From Fragilaria radians (Eukaryota > Bacillariophyta > Fragilariophyceae > Fragilariales > Fragilariaceae), in assembly GCA_900642245.1 (NCBI GenBank), contig CAAAJI010000763.1, positions 1-22,356 on the forward strand: DNA of 22,356 bases, given 5' to 3'. The translations under genes were made by a program, and so were the position numbers. The notes beneath the pieces were generated by a model. It was given only the letters and a program-made list of their open reading frames with translations. It made no database searches and was not told the DNA's origin. Shown one piece after another: positions 1-9,440 of the stretch; within the stretch, counting starts at the first letter, position 1; each line of letters begins with the position of its first letter.

Positions 1-587
1 GAGTGAGACCGAGGATGATGTGCAGGCTTATACACGAGAGCGACATCCTGGATCTGCTCGGGCGCCGCTGGATCGAGGGTGAGGATACCGTTCGCCCAAC
101 CCATAAACCGCAGCATCTCACTGCCGTCGAGATGTTCGAGCGTCCACCACGTCGTGAGAATGCCAAGAACGAGCTGAAGCCAGATCAGCACCAGCACGAG
201 GATGTCGCCGATGGACGAACTGCGGCGAATGCGCGAATCGAACAGGCGACGGTGAAGCAGCAGTGAGCAGCCTGCGAAGGCGGCCAGCCCGGCGATGCCA
301 CCGACCACGAGCGCCGCCGTCTGCTTGAAGGCATGGCCAATCCGAAGCGTGTCGATGACTGTAACCGGCGTCAGCAACCCGACCAGATGACCGAAAAACA
401 GGATGATGATGCCCATATGAAAAAGGTTCGATCCGAGCACCATCTGGCGGCGGCGGAGGAACTGGCTGGATTGCGATCGCCAAGTATATTGATTGGCGTC
501 GAAGCGAAGGATGCTACCAACGACTAGCACGGTGATGGCAAGATACGGGTACCAGCCGAAAGCGAGCTGATTGATGAAGTCGTTCAT
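1..587 (-). CDS. narI: Respiratory nitrate reductase gamma subunit NarI, partial, apparent frameshift
   Basis: NarI is the membrane di-heme cytochrome b that takes electrons from quinol and passes them to NarH. The start ATG (587-585) overlaps the narJ stop by ATGA and has GAGGAG 8 nt upstream. Family hallmarks seen are the N-terminal FGWYPYL membrane segment, NQYTWR, and heme-ligand histidines H57 (LFHMG) and H67 (FFGH), matching E. coli H56 and H66. DGSEM and GWA follow near residue 160. The frame is clear to YK187 (27-29) and then reads PAHHPRSH. One extra C at 25/26 explains this: in the next frame the sequence reads LHIILGLT, which aligns with the E. coli heme segment RLHLVLGMT containing H187. 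The gene therefore appears frameshifted, or the base is a sequencing or assembly error. The 3' end lies outside the window. Confidence 0.93.
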   Translation of the reverse strand, partial: MNDFINQLAFGWYPYLAITVLVVGSILRFDANQYTWRSQSSQFLRRRQMVLGSNLFHMGIIILFFGHLVGLLTPVTVIDTLRIGHAFKQTAALVVGGIAGLAAFAGCSLLLHRRLFDSRIRRSSSIGDILVLVLIWLQLVLGILTTWWTLEHLDGSEMLRFMGWANGILTLDPAAPEQIQDVALVYKPAHHPRSH

Positions 588-1282
588 TGGGGAGACTCCT
601 CGTTCACCGGGCGGTTCCACGCCCTTATCTTCGCTACAGCTCCGGTCGGCCCGCCCATTTGGTGCGCTGCGGCCGAGTTAAAGGAGACGGGCGCCTCCTC
701 CCACTCCGCATCAATGTCTGCGCCATCCTCCGAAGGTGTATTTTGGTCCACGACCGCGCGGGCGCCCGGATCGACGCGCGCCTGGGCAAGCGAAACGACG
801 CAACGGAAAACAGCCCCATAATCGGACCCGCGCTTGTCGAGGCGTTCAGACAATGCGGCAAACACGTGGGCCGGCTGCCCCAGCATTTCTTTGGCCTGAG
901 TCGGCGGGAGACAGGACGCATATTCGAGGTAAACCGGCACAAAGTCCGGCAGCTCCCCGCCTTCAAGGAAGAAGCCATCTTCCATATATTGCTTGCCGAG
1001 ATCGATCATCGCTTGGCCGCGTTCGCGGCTGTCACCGTGCACATGCTCGAACAGGTGCAACGAAAGCGACCGCGAGCGGTCGAACAACTCGCTATATGTC
1101 GACTGGAGGTCAAGCAGGTCGTCGGCTTCGAACCTTCCGAGCAGCGCTTCCAGCCGAGCGAAGCCAGCCTTGCCCAGCACCCTGTCGCGAAGAACCGCAG
1201 TGCGGACTTCACTGATGTGGGCCTTGAGGTCGGCCGATGGATAACCGAGCAATGCTGCAAGGGCTCTCAAAGTCAGCTTCAT
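584..1282 (-). CDS. narJ: Nitrate reductase molybdenum cofactor assembly chaperone NarJ
   Basis: NarJ is a cytoplasmic chaperone (TorD/DmsD/NarJ superfamily) that binds the NarG N-terminus during molybdenum cofactor insertion and membrane docking; it is not part of the mature enzyme. The 232-residue length is normal. Family features are the N-terminal LRALAALLGYPS, the central LHLFEHVHGDSRERGQAM (about residues 75-92) and the ELPDFVPVYLEY segment (about 110-121). The start overlaps the narH stop by ATGA and the stop overlaps the narI start by ATGA, so translation is probably coupled through the operon. The C-terminal 60 residues are acidic and low-complexity, as is common in this family. Confidence 0.96.
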   Translation of the reverse strand: MKLTLRALAALLGYPSADLKAHISEVRTAVLRDRVLGKAGFARLEALLGRFEADDLLDLQSTYSELFDRSRSLSLHLFEHVHGDSRERGQAMIDLGKQYMEDGFFLEGGELPDFVPVYLEYASCLPPTQAKEMLGQPAHVFAALSERLDKRGSDYGAVFRCVVSLAQARVDPGARAVVDQNTPSEDGADIDAEWEEAPVSFNSAAAHQMGGPTGAVAKIRAWNRPVNEESPQ

Positions 1283-2808
1283 GTCGAGACCTTCATGTCG
1301 GGTGTGCGCGGTGCTTTCTTTGTACCACCTCCGAACAAATTAACCTTGGAGTTGCCCAACGTGTTCTCGCGGAACCCGAAACCGGAGGTGCCGCGAAGGA
1401 CGTAAGCATCCTCATCGATCTCCCGACGCGCAGTCGGAATGACGTAGCGATCTTCATAAGCGGCGAGCGCCATGATCTTGTACATCTCCTCAATCGTCTC
1501 GCGGGTTAGGCCAACACGCTTGGGAATCGACTCGTCGATCCGCCCCTCGACGCTCTTGGCGCGCATATAGGCGCGCATCGCCAGCATTCGCTCGAGCGCT
1601 GTCGCGATCGCTTCCTCGTCCCCCGCCGTCAGCATATTGGCGAGATAGCGCAGCGGAATGCGTAGGCTCCGGACGTCCGGCATGTTGTCCTGGATGGACA
1701 TTTTCCCCGCCTCGGCCGCCGACTGGATCGGCGAAAGGGGCGGGACGTACCAGACCATCGGCAGCGTGCGATATTCGGGGTGGAGCGGAAAGGCGATCTT
1801 CCACTCGACCGCCATCTTGTAGACCGGAGAGCGAATGGCGGCCTCTAGCCACTGGTCCGTGATTCCTTCTGCGCGCGCCGCTTCCTGCACGGCGATGTCA
1901 TTCGGATCCAGGAAGACGCCAAGCTGCGCTGGGTAGAGATCCTTGGGGTCTTCAACCGACGCCGCCTCTTCGATCCGGTCTGCGTCGTAGAGGACGACCC
2001 CAAGATAGCGGATTCGGCCGACGCAGGTTTCGGAGCAGACGGTCGGCTGTCCGGTCTCGATGCGCGGATAGCAGAAGATGCACTTCTCGGACTTACCCGT
2101 CGACCAGTTATAGTAGATCTTCTTGTACGGGCAGCCTGACACGCACATCCGCCAGCCACGGCATTTTTCCTGGTCGATCAGGACGATCCCGTCCTCAGCC
2201 CTTTTATAAATCGCACCGGACGGGCAAGACGCGAGGCAGGACGGATTGAGACAGTGCTCGCACAGCCTCGGCAGGTACATCATGAATGTCTTTTCGAACT
2301 GCCCGTAGATTTCCTTCTCAACGCCTTCGAAATTATAGTCATGGCTGCGCTTTTCGAACTCTCCGCCGAGCATGTCCTCCCAATTGCCTGACCCTTCGAT
2401 CTTGTCGAGCTTCTCGCCGGTGATCAGCGAACGCGGCCGAGCAGTCGGCTGCGCCTGGAGTTCCGGAGCCGACTGGAGCCACTCATATTCAAACGTGTAG
2501 GGCTCGTAAAAATCGTCGATTTCGGGCAGGTGCGGGTTGGCGAAGATCTTCGACAATATGCGCCACTTTGCTCCCTGACGCGGAATGATCTTGCCGTTCT
2601 TCTTGCGAACCCAGCCGCCTTTCCACCGGTCCTGATTTTCCCAGTCTTTGGGATAGCCGACACCCGGCTTGGTTTCGACATTGTTGAACCAGACGTATTC
2701 GACACCCTCGCGATTGGTCCACACGTTCTTGCAGGTGATCGAGCAAGTGTGGCAGCCGATGCACTTGTCGAGGTTCAGCACCATGGCGATTTGTGCGCGG
2801 ACCTTCAT
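1279..2808 (-). CDS. narH: Respiratory nitrate reductase beta subunit NarH (iron-sulfur)
   Basis: NarH carries electrons from NarI hemes to NarG through three [4Fe-4S] clusters and one [3Fe-4S] cluster. Four cysteine clusters are visible: C16-x2-C19-x2-C22-x3-C26; C183-x2-C186-x4-C191-x3-C195; C216-RGWRM-C222-x3-C226; and C243-x2-C246 with C258-x3-C262. The third cluster has W219 where a fourth cysteine would be, the known NarH signature of the [3Fe-4S] site. The length of 509 aa is typical. There is no signal peptide, in line with a cytoplasmic-facing enzyme. The gene overlaps narG and narJ by ATGA on either side. Confidence 0.98.
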   Translation of the reverse strand: MKVRAQIAMVLNLDKCIGCHTCSITCKNVWTNREGVEYVWFNNVETKPGVGYPKDWENQDRWKGGWVRKKNGKIIPRQGAKWRILSKIFANPHLPEIDDFYEPYTFEYEWLQSAPELQAQPTARPRSLITGEKLDKIEGSGNWEDMLGGEFEKRSHDYNFEGVEKEIYGQFEKTFMMYLPRLCEHCLNPSCLASCPSGAIYKRAEDGIVLIDQEKCRGWRMCVSGCPYKKIYYNWSTGKSEKCIFCYPRIETGQPTVCSETCVGRIRYLGVVLYDADRIEEAASVEDPKDLYPAQLGVFLDPNDIAVQEAARAEGITDQWLEAAIRSPVYKMAVEWKIAFPLHPEYRTLPMVWYVPPLSPIQSAAEAGKMSIQDNMPDVRSLRIPLRYLANMLTAGDEEAIATALERMLAMRAYMRAKSVEGRIDESIPKRVGLTRETIEEMYKIMALAAYEDRYVIPTARREIDEDAYVLRGTSGFGFRENTLGNSKVNLFGGGTKKAPRTPDMKVST

Positions 2809-5800
2809 TGTGCCACCTCCTTTCGAACGGCGCGATCATCTTTGGCGCCGGTTCCCCAATCAGCGGTTCCGCCCTCGACATTAGCAGCGTCGTCGGCCGC
2901 CTTGTCGAACCAGTTCACTTCGCTCATCTTGCGAAGGATCACGAACTCGTCGCGGTTGGCGCCAACTGTTCCATAATAGTTGAACCCGTAGGCAAGCTGG
3001 GCATAGCCGCCGATCATGTGCGTTGGTTTCATATTGATGCGCGTCACCGAATTGTGGATACCGCCGCGTTGGCCGGTGATCTCCGAGCCGACCGTGTTCA
3101 CGAGCTTTTCCTGCGCGTGGTACATCAAGGCGGAGCCGGGCATAATCCGCTGGGAAACGATAGCGCGAGCAGTCAGCGCCCCGTTGACGTTGAACACTTC
3201 GATCCAGTCGTTGTCGATGATGCCAGCGGCCTTCGCGTCGTCCTCACTGATCCACACAGTGGGACCGCCGCGGTTGAGGCTCAGCATGATGAGGTTCTCG
3301 GTGTAGGTGGAATGGATCCCCCACTTCTGGTGCGGCGTGAGGATGTTGAGCATGATCTCTTTGTTGCCGTTGGGCAGCTTGCCAAGGACCTGCAGCACCG
3401 TCTTGGTGTCAATTGGCGGCCGCCACGTGACGAACCCCTCTCCAAATGCGCGCATCCAGTGGTGGTCCTGGTAAAGCGATTGGCGGCCGCTGAGGGTACG
3501 CCACGGGATCAGTTCGTGGACGTTGGTGTAGCCCGCGTTGTAGCAAACATGCTCGCTTTCTAGCCCTGACCAGATCGGTGACGAGATGATCTTGCGCGGT
3601 TGCGCGACGACATCGCGAAAGCGGATCTTCTCCTCCTCCTTGCCTTCGGCAAGGTGGCTGTGGTCGCGACCGGTGAATTCGCTGAGCGCAGCCCAGGCCT
3701 TGACCGCAACTTCGCCGTTGGTTTCGGGCGCGAGCATTAGGATCGTCTCGCAAGCATCGATGTCGCTGTCGATCTTGGGGCGGCCTTTGGTGGAGCCATC
3801 GAGCACGCGTCCATTCAAGTCGCCTAGCAGCTCGATCTCATGCTTGGTGTCCCAGTTCAGGCCTTTTGCACCATTGCCCTTAGCCTCAAGCGCTGGCCCC
3901 ATCGATGTGAACTTGGCGTAGGTTTCTGGATAATTACGCTCGACGATGTGAACGTTGGGCATGGTCTTCCCGGGTATGGGATCGCATTCGCCCTTCAGCC
4001 AGTCCTTCGGCTCATAGGGCTGGGCAAGCTCTCCAGGGGTATCGTGGAGGATCGGCGTCATCACCACGTCATGCTCGACGCCCAGCACCTCCGGGGCAAT
4101 GTCGGAGAACTTTTTCGCAATCGCACGAAAGATGTTCCAGTCGCTCTTGGTCTCCCATGCCGGATCGACCGCAGCCGAAAGCGGGTGGATGAACGGGTGC
4201 ATGTCGGACGTGTTGAGATCGTGCTTTTCGTACCAAGTAGCGGTCGGCAGGACGATGTCGGAATAGATGCTGGTTGTCGACATTCGGAAATCGATATTGA
4301 CCATCAGGTCCAGCTTCCCGACTGGCGCTTCCTCGTGCCACACCAGCTCCTGCGGGCGGTCATGGCCCGCGGCCTCGTCGTCCGTGCCGATCACGCCGTG
4401 CATCGAGCCAACCAGGTGCTTAAGGAAATATTCGTGACCCTTGCCGCTCGCGCCAAGCACGTTTGAGCGCCAGAAGAACATGTTCCGCGGCCAGTTGCGC
4501 GGATTGTCCGGATCGATGCTGGCCGGTTTGAACTCGCCAGACTTCAGGCCTTCGGCGACGACGCTGCCGGGATCAGTACCTTCTTCATGAATCCGCCGTC
4601 CAAGATCGAGCGGATTGATGTCCATCTGCGGCGCGGATGGTAGCCAGCCCATCCGTTCCGCCTTGACGTTGTAATCGATCATGCTTCCTGACCAGTCACC
4701 CTCGGGCGCCAGCGGCGAGAGGATTTCCGACATCTTCACGGACTCGTAACGCCACTGGTCGGTGTGTGCGTAGAAGAAGCTGGTGCCGTTCATTTGGCGA
4801 ACCGGTCGGTTCCAGTCGAGGCCGAAGGCTAGCGGGAGGAAGCCAGTGGCAGGACGAAGCTTTTCCTGTCCGACATAGTGCGACCAGCCGCCGCCCGACT
4901 GGCCGATGCACCCGCACATCACGAGCAGCGAGATAATGCCGCGATAGCTCATGTCCATGTGGTACCAGTGGTTGAGGCCCGCTCCGAGGATGACCATTGA
5001 CCGGCCCTTGGTAATCTCAGCATTGCTCGCGAATTCACGCGCTACCTGGATGATCGCCTGGCGCGGAACGCCGGTGACTTTCTCGGCCCACGCCGGCGTG
5101 AACGGAACGTCGTCGTCATAGCTATGCGCGACATTGTCGCCGCCGAAGCCGCGATCTACGCCATAGTTCGCACAAAAGAGATCGTACACCGTCGCTACAA
5201 AACCCTTGGTGCCGTCCGCAAATTTCAGCTGCTTGAGCGGTATGTTGCGGAGCAGCACATTCTCATGCGCGGTTGCGACGAAGTCATGGGGCGCATCGCC
5301 GCCGAAGTAGGGGAACGCCACCGGCTCGATAGAGTCATGGTCGTCGGCGAGTGTAGTCCGCAGCCGGACATCGCGCCCATTGCTGTCCTTCTCTTCCAGG
5401 TTCCACTTTCCTGCATCGCCCCAGCGGTGGCCCGCGGAGCCAACCGGGACAACGAGTTTCCCGCTAAGCTCGTCATAAGCGATCGGCTTCCAGTCTGGAT
5501 TGGCCTCTTCTCCGAGCGCGCCCTTGATGTCGGCCGCGCGCAGCATTCGGTCTGGCACCAGCCGCCCGTCGCGCTCGACAATTTTCACCAGCAGCGGGAA
5601 GTCAGAATATTTGCGCGTATAGTCGTTGAAATACTCTACCTTGCGGTCAACGTGAAATTCACGCAGCACCACGTGGCCCAAAGCGAGCGCGAGCGCCGCA
5701 TCGGTCCCTTGCTTGGGGTGGAGCCACAGGTCCGCGAATTTGGCCGCTTCGTTGTAATCAGGCGCGATCACCACGCTCTTGGCGCCGCGGTAACGGACTT

Positions 5801-6605
5801 CGGAATAGAAGTGGGCGTCCGGCGCCCGAGTCATCGGGATGTTCGAGCCCCACACGAGCAGGAAGCCGGCATTGTACCAGTCCGCGCTTTCGGGGACGTC
5901 GGTCTGCTCGCCCCAAGTTTGCGGGCTCGACGGGGGAAGGTCGCAATACCAGTCGTAGAAGCTGAGCAGATTGCCCCCGATCAGCGACAGGTAGCGACTG
6001 CCGGCGGCGTAGGACACCATCGACATCGCCGGGATCGGCGAGAAGCCGGCGATCCGGTCAGGTCCATATTCCTTGATCGTGTAGGCGTTTGCGGCGGCGA
6101 TGATCTCTGTGACTTCATCCCAGCCCACCCGAACGAAGCCGCCACGCCCCCGCCGCGATACCCAGTCCCGGCGCTTGTCGGTATCTTGGACGATTGACTT
6201 CCATGCAGCGACCGGCGCCATCGTCTTCCGAGCCTCGCGCCAGTGGCGGACCAGACGGGCGCGCACGAGAGGGTATTTAATACGCGTGCCCGAGTAGAGG
6301 TACCAGCTGTAGCTGGCGCCGCGTGGACAGCCGCGGGGTTCATGGTTTGGAAGGTCGGGCCGGGTGCGCGGATAGTCGGTTTGCTGGGTTTCCCAAGTGA
6401 CGATTCCGCCCTTCACATAGATCTTCCACGAGCAGGAGCCCGTGCAGTTCACGCCATGGGTCGAACGCACGATCTTGTCGGCCGCCCAGCGTTTCCGATA
6501 CGCATCCTCCCACTCGCGCGACTCGTTCGTCGTGATGCCATGGCCGTCGGAGAACTTCTCGCGCGTCTGGCGGAAATAGGTGAGGCGGTCGAGGAAATGG
6601 CTCAT
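2805..6605 (-). CDS. narG: Respiratory nitrate reductase alpha subunit NarG (molybdenum catalytic subunit)
   Basis: NarG reduces nitrate to nitrite at a Mo-bis-MGD centre, at the cytoplasmic face of the membrane. The start is ATG at 6605 (MSHFLDRL), with AAGGA 7 nt upstream; the frame stays open to 6677 but that extension enters narK. With this start the protein is 1266 aa. The FS0 cluster ligands are H50, C54, C58 and C93, one residue off E. coli H49/C53/C57/C92, and the Mo ligand is D222 in YCDLPPSSPQTWGEQTD, exactly as in E. coli. There is no Tat signal, which separates it from periplasmic NapA and from archaeal-type pNar. It lies 10 bp after narK and overlaps narH by 4 bp. Confidence 0.98.
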   Translation of the reverse strand: MSHFLDRLTYFRQTREKFSDGHGITTNESREWEDAYRKRWAADKIVRSTHGVNCTGSCSWKIYVKGGIVTWETQQTDYPRTRPDLPNHEPRGCPRGASYSWYLYSGTRIKYPLVRARLVRHWREARKTMAPVAAWKSIVQDTDKRRDWVSRRGRGGFVRVGWDEVTEIIAAANAYTIKEYGPDRIAGFSPIPAMSMVSYAAGSRYLSLIGGNLLSFYDWYCDLPPSSPQTWGEQTDVPESADWYNAGFLLVWGSNIPMTRAPDAHFYSEVRYRGAKSVVIAPDYNEAAKFADLWLHPKQGTDAALALALGHVVLREFHVDRKVEYFNDYTRKYSDFPLLVKIVERDGRLVPDRMLRAADIKGALGEEANPDWKPIAYDELSGKLVVPVGSAGHRWGDAGKWNLEEKDSNGRDVRLRTTLADDHDSIEPVAFPYFGGDAPHDFVATAHENVLLRNIPLKQLKFADGTKGFVATVYDLFCANYGVDRGFGGDNVAHSYDDDVPFTPAWAEKVTGVPRQAIIQVAREFASNAEITKGRSMVILGAGLNHWYHMDMSYRGIISLLVMCGCIGQSGGGWSHYVGQEKLRPATGFLPLAFGLDWNRPVRQMNGTSFFYAHTDQWRYESVKMSEILSPLAPEGDWSGSMIDYNVKAERMGWLPSAPQMDINPLDLGRRIHEEGTDPGSVVAEGLKSGEFKPASIDPDNPRNWPRNMFFWRSNVLGASGKGHEYFLKHLVGSMHGVIGTDDEAAGHDRPQELVWHEEAPVGKLDLMVNIDFRMSTTSIYSDIVLPTATWYEKHDLNTSDMHPFIHPLSAAVDPAWETKSDWNIFRAIAKKFSDIAPEVLGVEHDVVMTPILHDTPGELAQPYEPKDWLKGECDPIPGKTMPNVHIVERNYPETYAKFTSMGPALEAKGNGAKGLNWDTKHEIELLGDLNGRVLDGSTKGRPKIDSDIDACETILMLAPETNGEVAVKAWAALSEFTGRDHSHLAEGKEEEKIRFRDVVAQPRKIISSPIWSGLESEHVCYNAGYTNVHELIPWRTLSGRQSLYQDHHWMRAFGEGFVTWRPPIDTKTVLQVLGKLPNGNKEIMLNILTPHQKWGIHSTYTENLIMLSLNRGGPTVWISEDDAKAAGIIDNDWIEVFNVNGALTARAIVSQRIMPGSALMYHAQEKLVNTVGSEITGQRGGIHNSVTRINMKPTHMIGGYAQLAYGFNYYGTVGANRDEFVILRKMSEVNWFDKAADDAANVEGGTADWGTGAKDDRAVRKEVAQ

Positions 6606-6615
6606 AGTTATTCCT

Positions 6616-9351
6616 TCAGGCGGGCACTGTTGAAGTAGAGCGCATCTGCGGCTTGCGCTCAAGGGCGTGGAGGACACCGCGAGGACCGCTGTAAACGAAC
6701 CAGGTCAGCGCGGCGCAGCTTAGGTAAAACAGAAGGAAGCCCCACAAGGCCGCGGTGGCAGTGCCGGTCAGCTCGATCGAGGAACCGTAGGCCTTGGGGA
6801 TGTAAAAGGCGCCGTAGGCGGCGATTGCTGAGGTGAAGCCGATCACGGCGGCGGATTCCCGCTCCGCTTGAGTACGTCGCTGCTGCTCCGGCAGGTTCAG
6901 TTCGGTCCGATCAACTTCGCGGCGCATGATTCCGGGCACCATCTGGAAGGTCGAAGCATTGCCCACACCGCTGGCCACGAAAAGGAGCAGGACCATTGCA
7001 AAGAAACCCGTGAAGCTGCTCTCGTTGAGAAACCAGATCATCCCCGCGGTCGCTGCAATCTGCCAGATGAACACCCAAAAACTTACGCGCGCGCCGCCAA
7101 ATCGGTCCGCTACCCAGCCGGTTCCGGCCCGGGCCAAAGCTCCTAGCAGCGGTCCGATAAATGCATATGTGAGCGCGTTAATTTCAGGGAAGACGAGCTT
7201 GGAAAGTAACGGAAAACCCGCCGACATTCCGATGAAGGTGCCGAAGGTGCCGGTGTAGAGCCAGCACATCAGCCAGGTGTGTCCCCTCCCGAATATTGCG
7301 GCTTGATCGGCGAAGGATGACTTCGCGCTCAGAATGTCATTCATCCCGAACCATGCAGAGATTGCGCCCACGATGATCATCGGCACCCAGACGAAGCCGG
7401 CATTCTGCATCCACAACTGCGTACCATCGGATCCCACCTGGGCCTGACCGCCGAGTGCCCCGAAAAGGCCCATCGTGATCACCACCGGAACCAGGAACTG
7501 CATCAGGCTGACGCCAAGATTGCCCAGTCCGGCGTTAAGCGCGAGCGCATTCCCCTTCTCCGACTTGGGAAAGAAAAAGCTGATGTTGGCCATCGACGAG
7601 GCAAAGTTGCCGCCGCCCAAGCCGCACAGAAGTGCGAGCACCAGGAAGATCAGATAAGGCGTGTCCGGGGACTGCACTGCATAGCCGATACCGAACGCCG
7701 GGATCAGCAGCGACGCGGTAGATAGCGTGGTCCACAATCGCCCGCCAAAAATAGGCACGAGGAACGCGTAGAAAATGCGCAGCGTCGCCCCGGACAAACC
7801 CGGCAACGCCGCAAGCCAGAACAGCTGGTCGGTGGTGAAATCGAAGCCGATCGCGGGCAGGCGCGCCACCACGACGCTCCACACCATCCAGACCGCGAAG
7901 GACAGCATCAGGCAGTAGGTGGAAACCCACAGGTTGCGCCGCGCCGTGGCCCGCCCCCCGCTACGCCAAAATTCCGGGTCTTCCGGCCGCCAGTCGAGTA
8001 TCGGCCCTGCCTTGCGCGGAGGGGCCACGATGCCCGGCTCGCCAAATCCCTGCAACTCCGGGAACTCGGGCGCTTTCTCGCCCGCCCCTTTGCGGGTGAC
8101 GCTCGATTCCATGTGGCGAACGGCGAAGTGCATCCAGGCCAGCGCGACAGAGACGAGTACGAACAACAGGAAAAAACAACTGGTCCAAACGCCCGTCAGA
8201 TCATTAAGGGCGCCGAAAGCAAGCGGCATGATGAAGCCCCCAAGGCCGCCAACCATGCCCACCAGCCCGCCGACGGCTCCGACATGGTTGGGATAATAGA
8301 CCGGGATATGCTTGAATACGGCCGCCTTCCCTAGGCTCATAAAGAATCCCAAGACGAAGATCGTTACCAGGAAGGGGATCAGCCCCATTTCGGTGCGAAA
8401 GCTGATTGGGCCGGTTACGCCTTCAATGATGTAAGTCGTAGGTGGGTAAGACAGCATGAAGGTGCACAGGACTGACACGGCGAAGGTAACGTACATCACC
8501 GACCGCGCGCCATGACGATCCGATAACTTGCCTCCATAGATCCGAAAAACGCTTGCGGGCACGGAATAGAAGGCAGCGAGCATGCCAGCCGTTTTCACGT
8601 CCAAGTCGTAGACACCCATGAGGTAACGCGGCAGCCACAAAGCCAACGCAACGAAAGCGCCGAAGACGAAGAAATAATAAAGCGCGAAACGCCAGACTTG
8701 AATGTTTTTTAGCACCGACAACTGGCTGCGCATCGTGGCTGACTTGCGCCCCTCGCGGACGCGGGCCTTCTGATCAGGATCCTCTTTGGTAAGGGCGAGA
8801 AACAGCACCGCCATTACGACCAGCCCGACAGCCCAGACCTGCGCCACAGCCTGCCAGCCCGCGGCCACCATAACGAATGGAGCGAGGAACTTGGTGACCG
8901 CGGCACCGACGTTGCCCGCCCCGAAAATGCCTAGCGCGGTTCCCTGCTTCGACTTCGGAAAGAATTTAGAAACATAGGTAACACCGACGGAAAATGAGCC
9001 ACCGGCAATGCCTACGCCCAGCGCGGCCACAAGGAGCTCATTGTAGGTGTCGGCATAAGAAGTGAGAAATGTGGCGATAGCGGCCAGGACCATGACCCCA
9101 GCGAACACTCGTCGTCCGCCTATTTGATCGGCCCAGACACCCAGAAGGACACGGGTGAGAGAACCCGTAAGAATTGGTGTGCCAATGAGTAGCCCGAACT
9201 CGGTTTCGCTGAGGCCGAGTTGATCCTTAACGCCTAGGCCGATGATCGAGAAAATGGTCCAGACAGCAAAGCAGGCCGTGAAAGCCGCCGTACTGGTCCA
9301 TAAGACGCGATTGGCGCCGCTTGCAGGGTGGTCCTCGACGCTCTCAATCAT
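6616..9351 (-). CDS. narK: NarK1-NarK2 fusion nitrate/nitrite transporter (two MFS domains)
   Basis: At 911 aa this is twice the size of one NarK and contains two complete 12-helix MFS units, residues 1 to about 440 and about 475 to 911, joined by a hydrophilic linker with WRPEDPEFW. Unit 1 has the nitrate signature AGGSFSVGVTYVSKFFPKSK and a later GMVGGLGGFIMPLAFG. Unit 2 has GLGGGNFASSMANISFFFPK and AGLGNLGVSLMQF. In Paracoccus-type fusions the first half is a proton-linked nitrate importer and the second a nitrate/nitrite exchanger; that split is inferred here from domain order. No strong ribosome binding site precedes the ATG. An FNR-type box lies 63 nt upstream, and narG follows 10 bp downstream, so it probably heads the narKGHJI transcript. 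Confidence 0.95.
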   Translation of the reverse strand: MIESVEDHPASGANRVLWTSTAAFTACFAVWTIFSIIGLGVKDQLGLSETEFGLLIGTPILTGSLTRVLLGVWADQIGGRRVFAGVMVLAAIATFLTSYADTYNELLVAALGVGIAGGSFSVGVTYVSKFFPKSKQGTALGIFGAGNVGAAVTKFLAPFVMVAAGWQAVAQVWAVGLVVMAVLFLALTKEDPDQKARVREGRKSATMRSQLSVLKNIQVWRFALYYFFVFGAFVALALWLPRYLMGVYDLDVKTAGMLAAFYSVPASVFRIYGGKLSDRHGARSVMYVTFAVSVLCTFMLSYPPTTYIIEGVTGPISFRTEMGLIPFLVTIFVLGFFMSLGKAAVFKHIPVYYPNHVGAVGGLVGMVGGLGGFIMPLAFGALNDLTGVWTSCFFLLFVLVSVALAWMHFAVRHMESSVTRKGAGEKAPEFPELQGFGEPGIVAPPRKAGPILDWRPEDPEFWRSGGRATARRNLWVSTYCLMLSFAVWMVWSVVVARLPAIGFDFTTDQLFWLAALPGLSGATLRIFYAFLVPIFGGRLWTTLSTASLLIPAFGIGYAVQSPDTPYLIFLVLALLCGLGGGNFASSMANISFFFPKSEKGNALALNAGLGNLGVSLMQFLVPVVITMGLFGALGGQAQVGSDGTQLWMQNAGFVWVPMIIVGAISAWFGMNDILSAKSSFADQAAIFGRGHTWLMCWLYTGTFGTFIGMSAGFPLLSKLVFPEINALTYAFIGPLLGALARAGTGWVADRFGGARVSFWVFIWQIAATAGMIWFLNESSFTGFFAMVLLLFVASGVGNASTFQMVPGIMRREVDRTELNLPEQQRRTQAERESAAVIGFTSAIAAYGAFYIPKAYGSSIELTGTATAALWGFLLFYLSCAALTWFVYSGPRGVLHALERKPQMRSTSTVPA

Positions 9352-9414
9352 CGGCTTGATCCATGGATTGGCAATTGGGTGCGCGCCCTCTGGCCGATCC
9401 GCTGGTCAAACGTT

Positions 9415-9428
9415 TTGATCAGGATCAT
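9415..9428 (-). promoter_or_regulatory. FNR/Dnr/NnrR-type operator upstream of narK
   Basis: The plus strand reads TTGATCAGGATCAT, matching 9 of 10 fixed positions of the CRP/FNR consensus TTGAT-N4-ATCAA. It ends 63 nt before the narK start. The most likely reader is an oxygen-sensing FNR/Anr or NO-sensing Dnr/NnrR protein; the sequence cannot tell which. No convincing -10 element is visible at the expected spacing. Confidence 0.7.
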
Positions 9429-9440
9429 TTCGGTTGAAAC

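Noticed and set aside
587..1405. Long plus-strand open frame of 272 codons
   Set aside because: It is antisense to narJ and the end of narH, whose protein families are unmistakable, and its translation has no recognisable motif.
2793..3563. Plus-strand open frame of 256 codons opposite narG
   Set aside because: It is a high-GC shadow of narG; it has no family features and no ribosome binding site context of note.
5124..6197. Plus-strand open frame of 357 codons opposite narG
   Set aside because: It lies wholly within the conserved catalytic region of narG on the other strand and reads as Arg/Val-rich low-information protein.
6606..6677. N-terminal extension of NarG by 24 residues
   Set aside because: It would overlap the narK 3' end by more than 60 bp, and AAGGA sits ideally before the ATG at 6605. 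The extension also shifts the cluster residues away from the E. coli numbering.
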